DNA from: Telopea speciosissima
Taxonomy: Eukaryota; Streptophyta; Magnoliopsida; Proteales; Proteaceae
Reading direction: 5' to 3'
NCBI RefSeq assembly: GCF_018873765.1
Contig: NC_057917.1
Location: 54,925,464-54,989,463 of the forward strand
Length of the DNA: 64,000 nucleotides
In this document: piece by piece, positions 34,251 to 45,984 of the stretch
How positions within the stretch are numbered: the first letter of the stretch is position 1
Layout: the number at the start of each line of letters is the position of its first letter
The notes under the pieces: generated by a model
Seen by the model: only the letters and a program-made list of their open reading frames with translations
Database searches by the model: none
What the model was told of the DNA's origin: nothing
Translations under genes and position numbers: made by a program

Positions 34251-35621
34251 GCCCCTGTTGACTCTGCTGCCGACGGCCAGTCCTCTCAACATCAAGATTC
34301 CATCGCTACCTCTGCAATTCTGCCATCTACGCTTGCCCATGATGCCATCTTCAATCTCTCGAATCCTCCAGGAGTGCTTCCCAGCAAGTCTGTTCCCGAA
34401 TCCTCCTCTGTTGACCGTCAACCACGCTCCACAAGCTTCGCTGCTCCTCCCTTGGCCTCGAATGACTTCAGATCTCCAAGCATAGGCAAAGCAAGACTTC
34501 GCCCCCGCCGCAGACGACGTCATTGTGGCCACCCGTCCTCTGCTTCTCTGGCTCGCAGGCAACCCCCCTCGATTACCGTGCTTGCGCCTTTGCTAGATGC
34601 TTCTGATGGTTCGCTACAGTCTGAGATCCCACTTGACGCCTCAATCTTTGGTCCTTGTATGCTGCCTTCTTCGGCTTGGACAATCGCGCTTGCTTCCATT
34701 GGTCTGCCTAAGACACTTGCGACAAAGGGGCTTTCCTCTGTTGATCAGAATTCCCTACAGGACAGATTGGGCTGTGGCGCTTTCACCAATTTGGCTACTG
34801 ATTCTCCCGGCTGTTCCTCTCCTGCTATGGTTTCTTCGATACTTGAAGCCCTCCCTTCGCTGACATCCTCTGCTGTAGATCAGCCTAGGGCTCAGTCGCT
34901 TAGGAGCTCCTCTCTCGATGGGAGTCTGGCTCTTCTGCGAGGGAATTTGAACGACAATCCCTCGTCCTTTCCCCCTGCTAACCCTCTTTTGTCCTTTTCA
35001 TCTTCTGCCCTAACCCCCCTTCTACCTACCACCTGGCCCACATTCTAACCATCTCCCCACTTTACCCCTGCTTTCTCTTAACCAACCCCCCTCCTCGAAC
35101 CAACCGGTTCAACCCCTAACCAAACCATTTTCCCTGAACCAGTTCCTTTCTTATTTTTCCTATAACCTCCCCAATCTACCCCTACCCCCTCACTTATCTC
35201 CTACCCTTTCTTTATGCCATGACCTTCATCCATCCACTTACATTTCTACCCGACTGGACTCCAGACCCTCCTCACTCGGCTCCACTTCCACCCACTTAAC
35301 CCGTACCACTCACCTTTCTACCCGCACCCCTTCTCGGCCCTCCACCCCCCACCCGACTGTATCCACAGCTCCACCACCCCCACCCCCACCCCTACCCCCT
35401 CCCTTACTCTAACCCCCTCTCCCCTCTCATCTTGTCCGCTGAGTCCCCCCTCCCCTAGCTTCGGGCTCCCCCCACCCCTCCCCCCCTTGGCTCCCCCTTG
35501 TGTTTCGGTTAGTTCCCTTGTAGCTACCGTTATTACCCGCCATCGCCCTACCCTTGCTTACTATCGTAGAAGGTAAAAGAGTGTTCCCCCTAGAACTTCG
35601 TTGCCCCCCCCTCTAGTTACT

Positions 35622-38600
35622 ATGTCTGCCGGCTTTTTCTGGAATGTTAGGGGTCTTAACTCCCTGGCCAAGCACCAAGACAGCAGAGACCACATCAAAT
35701 CTTCTCATTCATCATTTTGTGCTCTCCTTGAGACCGGTGTGTTGCTTGAAAATGCTTCTCGCATTGCGGCATCCATTGCCCCTTATTGGTCTTTTTTCTC
35801 CAACTATAACCATTCTTCAAATGGCCGTATCTGGATTCTTTGGGACCCATCCAAAATCAACATCTCCATCTCTCGTTCCTCCTCTCAGCTTATTCACCTC
35901 CTTTCTCTCCTTAACTCTCCCCACTCCTACATCATGTTCATCTATGCCTTCAACCGGGCTGCTGACCGTGTCTCCCTTTGGGATGAGTTGGCTATCATTA
36001 AGGATGGAATTGGCTCTCTTCCTTGGGGGATAGGAGGAGATTTCAACGTTGTTCGATTCCAATTTGAGAAAATTGGAGGCCGCCCCCTGATCTCCAGTCC
36101 GTTAAGGCCTTCAATGATTGTATCGAGGACATTGGTTTGGATGATCTTCGTTGGTCTGGTACCCCCTCACTTGGCACAACCGTAGGGGGGGAAGTGATCG
36201 TATTGCTTGCAAACTGGATCGTTTCCTCATCAATGAGACTTGGCTCTCATCCTTTCCCCACTCCCTTGCTAACTTCCTCCTCCAGGGCCTTTCTAACCAC
36301 AGCCCCTGCCACCTCCTCATCTAGCCCTATTCGTCCTTCGGTCCCAAACCTTTCAAGTTCTTCGACATGTGGACCTCCCACCATCTTTACCTCCCTACCA
36401 TCCTCAATGCTTGGAGCACCCCAGTCCACTGGCCCTCCCTCCTGCTCATTGCTTTCGCTAAGAAGCTCCGTATCACCAAATCCAGCCTCAAAATCTGGAA
36501 CTCCATCACCTTTGGCAATATCCCTTCCTGTCTCTCCTCTTGCCGTTCGGACCTTGCCTCTGTGTAATCCCGCATCCAGTCGGATCCCGTGAACCTTTCT
36601 CTAGCTGAGGATGAGAGAAAGCTTTTTGATGAGCTCTTTTCCCTCTCCTCCCTGGAGGAAAGCTTTCTCTGCCAGAAATCGCGGATTAAATGGCTGGAAC
36701 TGGGCGACTCTAACTCGGCTTTCTTTCATCGCTCTCTTAAAGCCAGGTTAAGCTCTAACTCCATCACCCTGCTCATTGGTAGAGATGGATCCCCCCTTTC
36801 CTCTGTCTATGACATTAAAACCGAGGCCGCTTCCTTCTTCTCCTCTCTCTTCAACCCCCTTCTCCCTCCTCCCTGTCCCCTCCCTTCTGGCCTCATCAAC
36901 AAATTTGTCCCCTCCTCCCTCGCTAGCTCCATCCTCTCTATCCCTTCGGATGAGGAGATTACCAAGGCTATCCTGTCCCACAAATCAAATAAGGCCCCCG
37001 GCCCTGATGGTTTCAGCTTGTCCCACAAATCAAATAAGGCCTCCCACCATCTTTACCTCCCTTAGCTGCTGGGACTCTATTAAGGATGACCTCATCACAG
37101 CCGTCCGCAGCTGCTTCTTCAACCCCGGTCAACTTGCCCAGGTCAATCAGACTTTCCTCTGCCTCATCCCTAAAAAAGATGGTGCCTCCTCCCTCTCTGA
37201 TTTCAGACCTATTTCTCTTTGTAATTTCCTCTACAAGTTCATTGCCAAAATCCTTGCTAACAGAATCCAGCATGTCATCCCTTCCCTGGTCAGTCCCAAC
37301 CAATTTGCCTTCATTGTTGGCAGAAGCATTGCGGATAACATTATCCTTTGTTCTGAAATTGTGCGTGGCTTTGACCGAAAATCCCACTCTCCCGCTGCTC
37401 TCATGAAGATTGACCTCCACAAAGCTTTTGATTCCCTTAGATGGGACTTCATCTGTAGTGTGTTCTCTGAGATGGGCTTTCCTCCCTCTTTCATCCGTTG
37501 GATTCTGGCTTGGATCTCCTCCCCCACCTTCTCGGTTATAGTCAACGGTTCCCCTGCTGGCTTCTTCCACTCCAAAGTTGGTATCCGTCAGGGATGCCCT
37601 TTGTCCCCCTTCCTCTTCTCTTTGGCCCTGGAAATTCTTTTAAGAAGCATCCAAGCCAAAACTGACCTTCACCTTATCTCCCCGATCCCCAAATGCAAGA
37701 GCCTCAACCTCTCCCACCTGGCTTTTGCGGACGATCTTATGATCTTCTCCAAAGCTTCCCCCTCTAACATCTCCGCCATCATGTCCTCCCTTCACCTCTT
37801 TGAGAGTCTCTCTGGTCTCCGCATTAACCTCCTTAAATCCAAACTCTTCCTCTCTGATGTCTCTACCTCTAATAGAGACCACCTCCTCCGCCTCACTGGC
37901 TTTTCTCTGGGCTCCCTCCCAGTGAAATACCTTGGCCTTCCCCTTATCCCTGCTAGACTCTCCAGCCACCATTGCAACCCTATGCTTGACAACATTTGCA
38001 AGCGTCTCCAACTCTGGAAAGGTGGACTCCTATCCTATGCTGGTAGGCTCGAATGTATCAAATCAGTTCTCTAATCTTCCTACATCTACTGGTGCGGCAT
38101 TTTTGCCCTTCCTAAAGCCACCGCCAAAGCTATGGAATCCATCTTCTGTGCCTTCCTTTGGAAAGGAAAGGAAACCTCCAGATTCCTTCACCCTCTCAGC
38201 TGGAAAGTTATCTGCCTCCCAAAATCTGAAGAAGGCCTCGGAATTTGTCGGATCCGGGACTCCAACACTGCAGGAATCCTGAAGCTTATCTGGAAAATTT
38301 CCTCTAATCAAGATTCCATTTGGGTCCAATTGGTCTACTCCCACCTCCTCAAGAATGATTCAATTTGGATAGTCTCCATTCCTGCTGACTCCTCCTAGGT
38401 CTGGCGTAAGATCCTTCTCTTTCGCCCTCTGGCCCTTAGAGCCATCTCTTATTCCATTGTTGATGGATCCTCCACCTCCCTCTGGCTTGATTCCTGGCAC
38501 CCCATCGGTATCGTCTACAGCTTCTTTGGCCCGAGAACAATTTACTCCTCTGGCATTCCCAAGCTGGCTTCTCTTTCCTCCATAAACTCAAATGGTTCCT

Positions 38601-39284
38601 GGTCCCCCCCCCCTTCTTCCCCCCATCTCCCTTTCCCTGATATGGAATTCCCTCCCCCCCCTCCCCCTCTCCCCTTCCCCAACTTCAGCGGACAAGGTTA
38701 CTTGGCTCCCCTCCTCAAACGGTCTCTTTAGCTTTAGATCTGCCTGGAACCTTGTTAGACACCATGCCCCCTCTGTCCCTTAGTATAAGCTAGTCTGGTT
38801 CAAAGGCCACATCCCCCGCCACAGCTTCCTTGTGTGGAGAACCCTTACCCACTGCCTCCCTACCCAAGCTTTCCTCGCTCTTCGAAAAATCCCAGTGCCC
38901 CCTTCCTGCATTTTTTGTTGGAATGGTACCAAAGACATTGACCACCTTTTTTTCGCCTGCCCCTTCACCTCTACCATCTGGAAAAAAGCCCTGTCGTTCA
39001 TCTGGCCTCGTAGTAGAAGACACCTTCCCTTCGCTCGAGAATGGCTCTGGCTTGTCATGACTTTCCCTGGCTGTTCTATCTGCGACACTGTAGGCAAGCT
39101 TGTGTTTGGTGCTACCCTCTATCACATTTGGATGGAGAGGAACCTGAGGAGATGGACTTCCAACTCTCGCTCTTTTAACCTGATGTGGAAAGCCATCTTT
39201 TGGGATGTCTCCTCTAAGCTTACTGTTGTTACTCAAAAGGCTTTTTTGGATACCCCAAGGAACAGGCATATTGTTGTATCCTGA
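35622..39284 (+). pseudogene. LINE ORF2: endonuclease-reverse transcriptase, broken
   Basis: It starts MSAGFFWNVRGLNS, the first endonuclease block; LLETG (catalytic Glu region) and GGDFNVVR follow. After frameshifts, the RT is well preserved at 37150-38074: FRPISLCNFLYKFIAKILANR, KIDLHKAFDSLRWDF, GIRQGCPLSPFLFSLALE and the catalytic FADD (HLAFADDLMIF). A zinc-binding segment (CIFCWNGTKDIDHLFFAC) lies near 38918-38971. The stop is at 39282. There is no RNase H domain after it, unlike the LINE remnants at 10145 and 15492. At 37018-37064 a short insertion copied from elsewhere in the element disrupts the RT N-terminus. Confidence 0.85.
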
Positions 39285-39456
39285 GGTTTAGATAGTACTC
39301 TTTTGCTTTCCCATTCCCGCTCTTAGTCGGGTCTTGGGTCCCCTCCCCCTCTCTCTCCCTCGTATATTCCCCTCCCCCCTTTTTTCCTCTCGGCCCCCCT
39401 GGGCTTTGGTAATATATTTTTTTATTCACCAAAAAAAAAAAAACATTGGGAGAAAC

Positions 39457-40105
39457 CATAGCAAGCAACAACCTTGCTAAATTTGTCAAACCAGGCTCTC
39501 GGAGACTGTTTCAACCCATAAATAGCTTTGTTCAGCCTACAAACTTTTTGAGCATTCTCCCCTAAGAAACATAACCAAGAGATTTTGTTCCATATAGACC
39601 TCATGTATTTATCACCATACAAAAAAAAAAATTCTTGATGTCTAGCTAAAAAGAGGTCAATTAAGATTAACAATTAAATCAAAACTCTCATAGAATTCAG
39701 TCAAGCAACAAGAGAGAAGGTTTCAAAATAGTCAACTGCATATGTTTAAGTATATCCTTTAGCAACCAAACTAGCTTTCAGTTGTTCGACAAAACCATCA
39801 GAGTTATATTTAATGGTAAGTACCCAACAATATTGTACAATGTCCTTACCTGGAGGTTGGTTTACCAAATTTCAACTCTAACAAAAAAGCAAGTTATCCA
39901 TTTCCACATCCATAGCTGACTTCCACCCAGGCTGAGATAAAACATCTTGATATTTGGTAGGAATAAAACGGGAAATCAAGAAGGCAAAATTATAAAGGGC
40001 AACAAGAAGATGGGAAATAGAAACATAATTAGCAATAGGATAGGTAACCAAGGATTTCTGAGTACAGGAACGAGCACCTTACTGTTGTTCAACCAGCAAG
40101 GTTTA
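39457..40105 (-). pseudogene. Old Copia, RT N-terminal piece
   Basis: Minus-strand frames in sequence: WKSAMDVEMDNL, the GYCKWVF-equivalent (YCWVLTIKYNSDG), KASLVAKGYT, then VCRLNKAIYGLKQSPRAWFD near 39490-39560. These are the Copia RT N-terminal blocks with several stops. It continues downstream into 33192-33319 across the LINE, and upstream into 45985-48155 across the foldback element and young Copia. Confidence 0.72.
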
Positions 40106-40161
40106 AAGTATTAGTATCGGGTATCGTGTCAGAAGGGTGATTTTAAGAGACGTATTGTATC

Positions 40162-40406
40162 TGAAGAAATAATGATAATAATGGCTTGTATAGAGCAATG
40201 AGCCCTCCACGATTTATTTATAATAGTAAACCATAAGAAATCAATTACAATTAGAACTCTAACTCTAACTAACTGACTAGGCAACATAGTAGAGCTAGGA
40301 ATATAACTAGGAATAGGAATAAACAACTAAATAGAAAAAACAACCCCATGGGTCGACCATATATCATGGGTCGACCCATGTCACACGGAAAGCCCATATT
40401 CCAATA
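40162..40406 (-). repeat. 3' LTR of young Copia
   Basis: Begins TATTGGAATATGGG in minus orientation (TG has become TA) and ends TTATTTCTTCA. It carries an 18-base duplication around a GGGTCGACC palindrome that its partner lacks. Confidence 0.92.
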
Positions 40407-40506
40407 CTCCCCCTCAAGTTGGTGCATAAATATCTGTCATGCCCAACTTGCACACTAAAGGTTGAAAAACTTTTCCACTTAATCCTTTTGTGAACACATC
40501 AGCCAA

Positions 40507-42167
40507 CTAGTCTCCAGATTGCACATAAGGAACGCAAATAGTCCCATTATCCAGATTCTCCTTGATAAAATGACGGTCAATTTCAATATGTTTCGTCCTA
40601 TCATGCTGTACTGGATTATGGGCAATACTTATTGCTGATTTGCTGTCGCAGTAGAGTCGCAGAGGTAGAGTAATAGGAATGCTCAAATCTTGTAACAAGG
40701 TTTTGAGCCACAATAGTTCACAAATACCAAGAGCCATAGCTCTAAATTCAGCCTCTGCACTTGAACGGGCCACCACTGTTTGCTTCTTGTTGCTCCATAT
40801 AACACAATTTCCACCCACAAATGTACAGTAACCTGTGGTGGATTTTCGATCAGGGGAACCAGCCCAGTCTGAATTAGTGTAAGCCTCAATCTGTAGATGA
40901 TCATGACGGGATAATAACACATCTTTACCAGGTGCTGACTTCAAAGTATCGTAAAATCCTGAGTACTGCTTCCATATGATTAGACCGAGGATCATGCATA
41001 AATTGACTGATAAGACTCACAGCATAGGCAATGTCAGGCCGAGTGTGAGATAAATAAATGAGTCGCCCGACTAACCTCTGATATCTCCCTTTGTCTATTG
41101 GGTTCACCATCAGTGTCTCGAAAACGAGCATTTGCCTCAATAGGCGTATCAACAGGAGAACAGCCTAACATGCCAGTTTCAGACAGAAGATCTAGAGCAT
41201 ACTTGCGTTGAGATAAGAATAGCCCTTGAGAAGAATGAGCCACTTCAATCCCTAGAAAGTAGCGAAGTATGCCTAGATCCTTGATCTCAAATTCCTTGGC
41301 CAAATATGTCTTCAACTTGGAAATTTCAGCAGGGTTATTTCCAGTTACAACTATATCATCAACATATACTATGAGGAGAGTTATATTGCTGTCTGATTTC
41401 TTGATGAATAAGGTGTGGTCAGCGTTGCTTTGTTTATAACCAAATGTCAACATTGCCGTCTGAAAGCGACCAAACCATGCACGTGGTGATTGTTTCAGGC
41501 CATACAAAGCACGCTTAAGTTTACGAACCTTGCCGTGAGTTGCAGCAGATGAGAACCCAGGAGGAACGTCCATATATACTTCTTCCTCTAATTCACCATG
41601 GAGGAAGGCATTTTTAACATCAATTTGCTGTAGACTCCATCCTAAGTTCACAGCACAAGAGAGAATTACCCTGATGGTATTAATTTTGGCAACAGGTGCA
41701 AAAGTTTCCAAATAATCTATCCCATATGTCTGAGTAAATCCGCGAGCAACCAGCCTTGCTTTAAAACGGTCAACAGTTCCATCAGCTTTCTGTTTAATTA
41801 CAAATACCCACTTGCAGCCAACAGTCTTCTTCTGTGGTGGAAGTGTGACAAGATCCCATGTACCACTCTTCTTAAGAGCTTGCATTTCTTCGACCATGGC
41901 CTCTTTCCACCTAGTATCTGCAAATGCCTCCTGCCAAGTCTGTGGTATAGAAACAGAGGATAAAGAGGAAACAAAAGCATGAAATGAGGGGGATAAAGAC
42001 TCATACGGAACAAGCTGTGAAATTGGATGTTGCGTACAAGACCTTTTTCCCTTCCTAAGAGCAATGGGTAGGTCAAGTGATGGATCAGAAATAATAGGAG
42101 AAGGATCTAAAGAATCAGAAATATTACCAGAGGAAGTGTCATTCGGTCCTGGTTCAGAGGAGAACTC
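40507..42167 (-). pseudogene. Copia RT-RNase H of the young element, two frameshifts
   Basis: In frame with the upstream gag-pol after the stop. RT blocks: [53 protein letters not shown] and the catalytic LLIVYVDDIVVTGNN (near 41360). Single-base insertions occur near 41110 (after GEP) and near 40960 (after RILRY). RNase H follows in the last frame: DRKSTTGYCTFVGG, ARSSAEAEFRAMA, CDSKSAISI. The frame ends early at 40507 (GD then TAG), with LADVFTKGLS readable beyond. Only these few lesions separate it from an intact polyprotein. Confidence 0.85.
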
Positions 42168-44792
42168 TTAGTGTGGTAATACTGCAGTGGTGGGCTGTCT
42201 TTGCCCTTTTTTCTTTCTATAATACTGCTGATTTAAGTCTTTCTCTGGTTGTCCCTGCTGCTCCCCCTGGACATCATCATCTAAAGGTACATGGTAACCA
42301 TCAATGAGTTCATCTAGAGGAGGTGGAATAGTAACCGGCACATCTTCTAGAGTAGGTGTAGACTCCCCTTGAAAAGGTGCCGAGGAGGGAAAGAAAGCCA
42401 CCGCCTCATGAAAGACGACATCCAAGGAAACAAAAACACGACGAAAGGTAGGGTGATAACACATATACCCTTTTTGAGTAGGAGAATAACCAATGAAAAT
42501 GCAGCGGCGACCACGAGGATCAAGCTTACCATGGGCATAGTGATTCCTAACAAAACAAACACACCCGAAAATCTTGGGCGGAATAATATATGAAGAAGAC
42601 CCCTTTAAAAGATCAAGAGGGGACCTGTAGGCAAGGACCCGAGAGGGCATTCTGTTGATAAGGTAAGCAGCTGTTAAAACAGCCTCACCCCAAAAATGAG
42701 AAGGGACATGCATCTCAAACATAATAGAGCGAGCCACATCAAGGAGATGTCTATTTTTGCGTTCAGCCACTCCATTTTGGAGTGGAGTGTCAACGCAACT
42801 GGTTTGATGAATAATACCTTGAGTAGCAAGAAATAACTGAAATGCTCCATCTAAATATTCACGACCATTGTCACTCCGGAGAGTTTGAATGGTGGCCTGG
42901 AACTGAGTTTGAACCAAGCTATAAAAAACTTTAAAACAAGAGAACACTTCACTTTTGTGTCGCATTAAATAAACCCAGGTGGTGCGTGTGTGACAATCAA
43001 TAAAGGTGACAAACCACTTAAAACCAGAAATAGAAGATGTATGTGAGGGACCCCTGACATCAGAATGAATCATAGAAAATGGTTTAGAACATCTTTTATT
43101 GGAACTAGAATAAACAGAACAAGTTTGTTTTGCAAAAACACAAGCCTCACATAATAAAGAGTGAGGATTACAATGTTGAAATAAAATAGGAAAAATCTTA
43201 GCTAATGTTCCTAAAGGTGGATGGCCCAATCGACGATGCCAACGATGCAGTTCAGATAAATGATGGTCAGCGGAAGTAGCAGTAAGAGCCTGTCCAGACT
43301 TAGCAGCAGTAGTACTAGAGATAAGATCATCGTCAAGCAAATAAAGGCCACCACGCATTTTACCAGTTCCAATCGTTTTCCCTGTCCCCAAGTCCTGAAA
43401 GACACAATGTGAAGGATAAAAAATAGCTTTACAATTTAGATCAGAGGTCAAACTTCTGATAGAAAGCAAATTAGAAGTAAGCTTAGGGACATGCAAAACA
43501 GAGGACAAAGATAAAGAAGGAGAGCAATGGATGGCCCCCTTCTCGGATACAGAGGAAAGAGAACCATCGGCTATTTTAATTTTATCTTTGCCTGAACAAG
43601 GAGAATAACGAAAAAACAAATTAGATGTACCAGTCATGTGGTCAGTAGCTCCTGAATCAATTATCCAAGGATGAGATAATGCCGAAGCACACTGACCAGC
43701 AAAAGAAATACCTGGTTTGGAGAATACAAGGTTGGATTCAGAAGAAGGAACCACAATCGAGGTAGAGGCAGATGCAGATGAAGATGCAAGAGATCCAAAG
43801 TTTGTCATCATGCGACGAAAAACAGCAAGTTCCTCTGCAGAAAGGGTAGTAGTAGGAGCTGTTTCAGTAGCTTCAGAAAGGTGAGCCTGTGTGCCACCAC
43901 GACCACGACCACGGCCTCGACCACGACCACCCCCACGACCATCAGATGAATCAGATGGCCGACCATGCAACTTCCAGCAATAATCCACAGTATGTCGTTC
44001 TTTTCCACAATGGGTACACTTAAGAGGTTCCTTCTCAGATGAGGAACAGGTACCAGTATTAGAAGAGCCACCCCCAGAAGAAATTAAAGCAGATCTCTCT
44101 GGCTGTGTAGTTGGTAACATGGTGGAACGACGAGTATCTTCCAATTGTATCAAAGAGTAGGCTTGCTCCAAAGTGGGAAAAGGTGAACGACTCAGAACTT
44201 TAGACCGAAGCTGATCATATTCCACATTAAGGCCAGTCAAAAAAGTGTATACTCTGAATTTGTCCTCCCTAAGCTGAAATTTGGTAATATCAGAAGGACA
44301 ATCAAGCTGAAAGTTATCATAATAGTCAAGCTCCTGCCACAGACTACGGAGTTCACAGTAATATTCGGATAAGGTCAGTTCACCTTGTTTGGTTGCATGA
44401 ATTTTCCGTTGAATATCATAAACTTGTGCATCATTCCCTACCTGGGAATAGGTACCCTTAGCAGCTTTCCAAATTTTTGCGGCTGAATCAAGTAGTGTAT
44501 AACCACGGGCAATGGAAGGAGTCATTGCACTGAGAAGAAAACACATAACAAGAGAGTTACTTGAACTCCACTTGTCTTGTAATGAACCAGCCTCACTTGG
44601 CTTGACAGTGGTGCCATAGATATATCCCTTATAACCCCTTGCATCAATGGAGAGAAAAACTGATGTGGACCAGAGTAAATAATTGGTGCCATCGAGCTTC
44701 ACTGGGCTGACTGGAAAAGAGGGATAATCATGATGATTCCCTTGTGCAGTAGTTTGGCCAGTGGCCACTGTAGAGACTTCTGAATCAGGCAT
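42168..44792 (-). CDS. Copia gag-protease-integrase, open up to one stop
   Basis: The chosen start is MPDSEVSTVATGQTT at 44792; the frame extends 65 codons upstream but that part is leader. 874 residues. Gag opens KLDGTNYLLWSTSVFLSI and has a zinc knuckle CTHCGKERHTVDYC and an Arg/Gly-rich stretch (RGRGRGRGRGG). The protease motif is IIDSGATDHMTG. Integrase has WHRRLGHPPLG, CEACVFAKQT, the catalytic acids in HSDVRGPS and LRSDNGREY, and QNGVAERKNRHLL. The frame ends at a stop (42168-42170) just before the RT part, where a Gln codon probably became TAA. The product would be the capsid, processing protease and DNA-inserting enzyme. Confidence 0.88.
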   Translation of the reverse strand: MPDSEVSTVATGQTTAQGNHHDYPSFPVSPVKLDGTNYLLWSTSVFLSIDARGYKGYIYGTTVKPSEAGSLQDKWSSSNSLVMCFLLSAMTPSIARGYTLLDSAAKIWKAAKGTYSQVGNDAQVYDIQRKIHATKQGELTLSEYYCELRSLWQELDYYDNFQLDCPSDITKFQLREDKFRVYTFLTGLNVEYDQLRSKVLSRSPFPTLEQAYSLIQLEDTRRSTMLPTTQPERSALISSGGGSSNTGTCSSSEKEPLKCTHCGKERHTVDYCWKLHGRPSDSSDGRGGGRGRGRGRGRGGTQAHLSEATETAPTTTLSAEELAVFRRMMTNFGSLASSSASASTSIVVPSSESNLVFSKPGISFAGQCASALSHPWIIDSGATDHMTGTSNLFFRYSPCSGKDKIKIADGSLSSVSEKGAIHCSPSLSLSSVLHVPKLTSNLLSIRSLTSDLNCKAIFYPSHCVFQDLGTGKTIGTGKMRGGLYLLDDDLISSTTAAKSGQALTATSADHHLSELHRWHRRLGHPPLGTLAKIFPILFQHCNPHSLLCEACVFAKQTCSVYSSSNKRCSKPFSMIHSDVRGPSHTSSISGFKWFVTFIDCHTRTTWVYLMRHKSEVFSCFKVFYSLVQTQFQATIQTLRSDNGREYLDGAFQLFLATQGIIHQTSCVDTPLQNGVAERKNRHLLDVARSIMFEMHVPSHFWGEAVLTAAYLINRMPSRVLAYRSPLDLLKGSSSYIIPPKIFGCVCFVRNHYAHGKLDPRGRRCIFIGYSPTQKGYMCYHPTFRRVFVSLDVVFHEAVAFFPSSAPFQGESTPTLEDVPVTIPPPLDELIDGYHVPLDDDVQGEQQGQPEKDLNQQYYRKKKGQRQPTTAVLPH

Positions 44793-45034
44793 ATTGATCA
44801 CAAAAAAAATCCAAAAACAGCCAAGAAAATTGCAGATATAGATTCCAAAAAAGTGCAGAAACGATTTCTGCAAAAAGGAGATCTCGGCTTGTGATGGAAT
44901 ACTGGTTCTGCTTATGTATAGTGCAGAAAAATTGAGAAGAACAAAAAAATCTGCAGGAATTCTGGAAACCGAGAACTGCAGAAACAAAAAAACCAGATCT
45001 GTTGTGGCCGCAGGTCTGCAACAGGAAAAAAATA

Positions 45035-45200
45035 CCTGCAGGTTTTTGAATAATCTGCAGGTCTTCGAAAAAATTGCAGGGCTTCAAAAAATCTGCTGGT
45101 CTTTGAATAAAAAATTGCAGGTCTTCAAATATAAATAAACTGCAGAGCTTCAAAAAAAATCTGCAGGTCTTCAAATAAACTGCAGAGCTTCAATCTTCAG
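45035..45200 (-). repeat. Tandem repeat in the leader of the young Copia
   Basis: Between primer site and gag, a roughly 28-32 base unit built on 'ctgcaggtcttc(a/g)aa' alternating with 'ctgcagagcttcaa' is repeated about six times with variation. The leader (44793-45469) normally carries packaging and dimerisation signals, so the repeats may be functional or merely slipped (inference). Confidence 0.65.
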
Positions 45201-45469
45201 ACATGGATCTCACGATTGTTGGAGATCATAAAAAAGGAATACACGAAAGGAGGTAAGATTATGGGCAGGTACTAGATCATTATGAGATCACCTCAAAGTA
45301 CCGCCTCCATAAAAGAAGAAGAAGAGAAGAGAGAAGGCTTTAGGGTTTCGGTGGGTTTAGGGTTTTAGGAAGGGGAAGATGAGTGGGAGCAGAATTCAAT
45401 CTCAAGTAGGGAGATCGATATTGGGATGTGAGAATTATCTCTCAGGTATCGTTTTCAGCTTTGATACCA

Positions 45470-45697
45470 TGAAGAAATAATGATAATAATGGCTTGTATA
45501 GAGCAATGAGCCCTCCACGATTTATTTATAATAGTAAATCCATAAGAAACCAATTACAATTAGAACTCTAACTCTAACTAGCTGACTAGGCAACAAAGTA
45601 GAGCTAGGAATATAACTAGGAATAGGAATAAACAACTAAATAGAAAAAACAACCCCATGGGTCGACCCATGTCACACGGAAAGCCCATATTCCAACA
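45470..45697 (-). repeat. 5' LTR of young Copia
   Basis: Begins TGTTGGAATATGGG and ends TTATTTCTTCA in minus orientation. Confidence 0.92.
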
Positions 45698-45984
45698 GTA
45701 TCATATCAGAGACACAAAATACACTGAAGATATATATGGAAATGGTCAATAAACGTATGGGAATTCTTAGGACATATGCAAAATACAGTTTTGAAGCATA
45801 AAACACTATAATTATGTAATATGTAAAATATTTTATATATGAAAAGGAGAACAAAGTACGACAAGACAAGTGCATTCATTTGATTACATATAAAAGATGC
45901 AGTTTCGTATATGTACTAATACCATTTTTTTTAGTATTGTTTCATATCCGTACCTTAAAGATCTGATACGTATCGGTTAGTATT

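Larger units (their letters stand above)
33320..39441 (+). mobile_element. Full-length L1-type LINE inserted in the old Copia
   Basis: The element is flanked by an exact 15-bp duplication AACATTGGGAGAAAC (33305-33319 and 39442-39456) and ends in a poly(A) run (39431-39441). It is about 6.1 kb with ORF1 (DUF4283-like plus zinc knuckle) and ORF2 (endonuclease, RT, zinc-binding end). The plus strand is strikingly pyrimidine-rich (CCTCC and TCC words). Stops and frameshifts disable both frames. Confidence 0.93.
40162..45697 (-). mobile_element. Young, nearly intact Copia retrotransposon
   Basis: LTRs at 40162-40406 (245 bp) and 45470-45697 (228 bp) are flanked by an exact GTATC duplication (40157-40161 and 45698-45702). 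They differ by 4 substitutions, a 1-base indel and an 18-base indel, so identity over aligned bases is about 98%, the highest among the full-length elements here. In minus orientation the primer site is TGGTATCAAAGC and the polypurine tract is CTTGAGGGGGAG. The coding region has only two in-frame stops and two single-base insertions. It is likely the most recent LTR insertion in the window. Confidence 0.95.

Noticed and set aside
34122-34562. Minus-strand frames across the LINE
   Set aside because: The LINE plus strand is pyrimidine-rich, so the complement gives long Arg/Gly/Glu-rich frames by composition alone.
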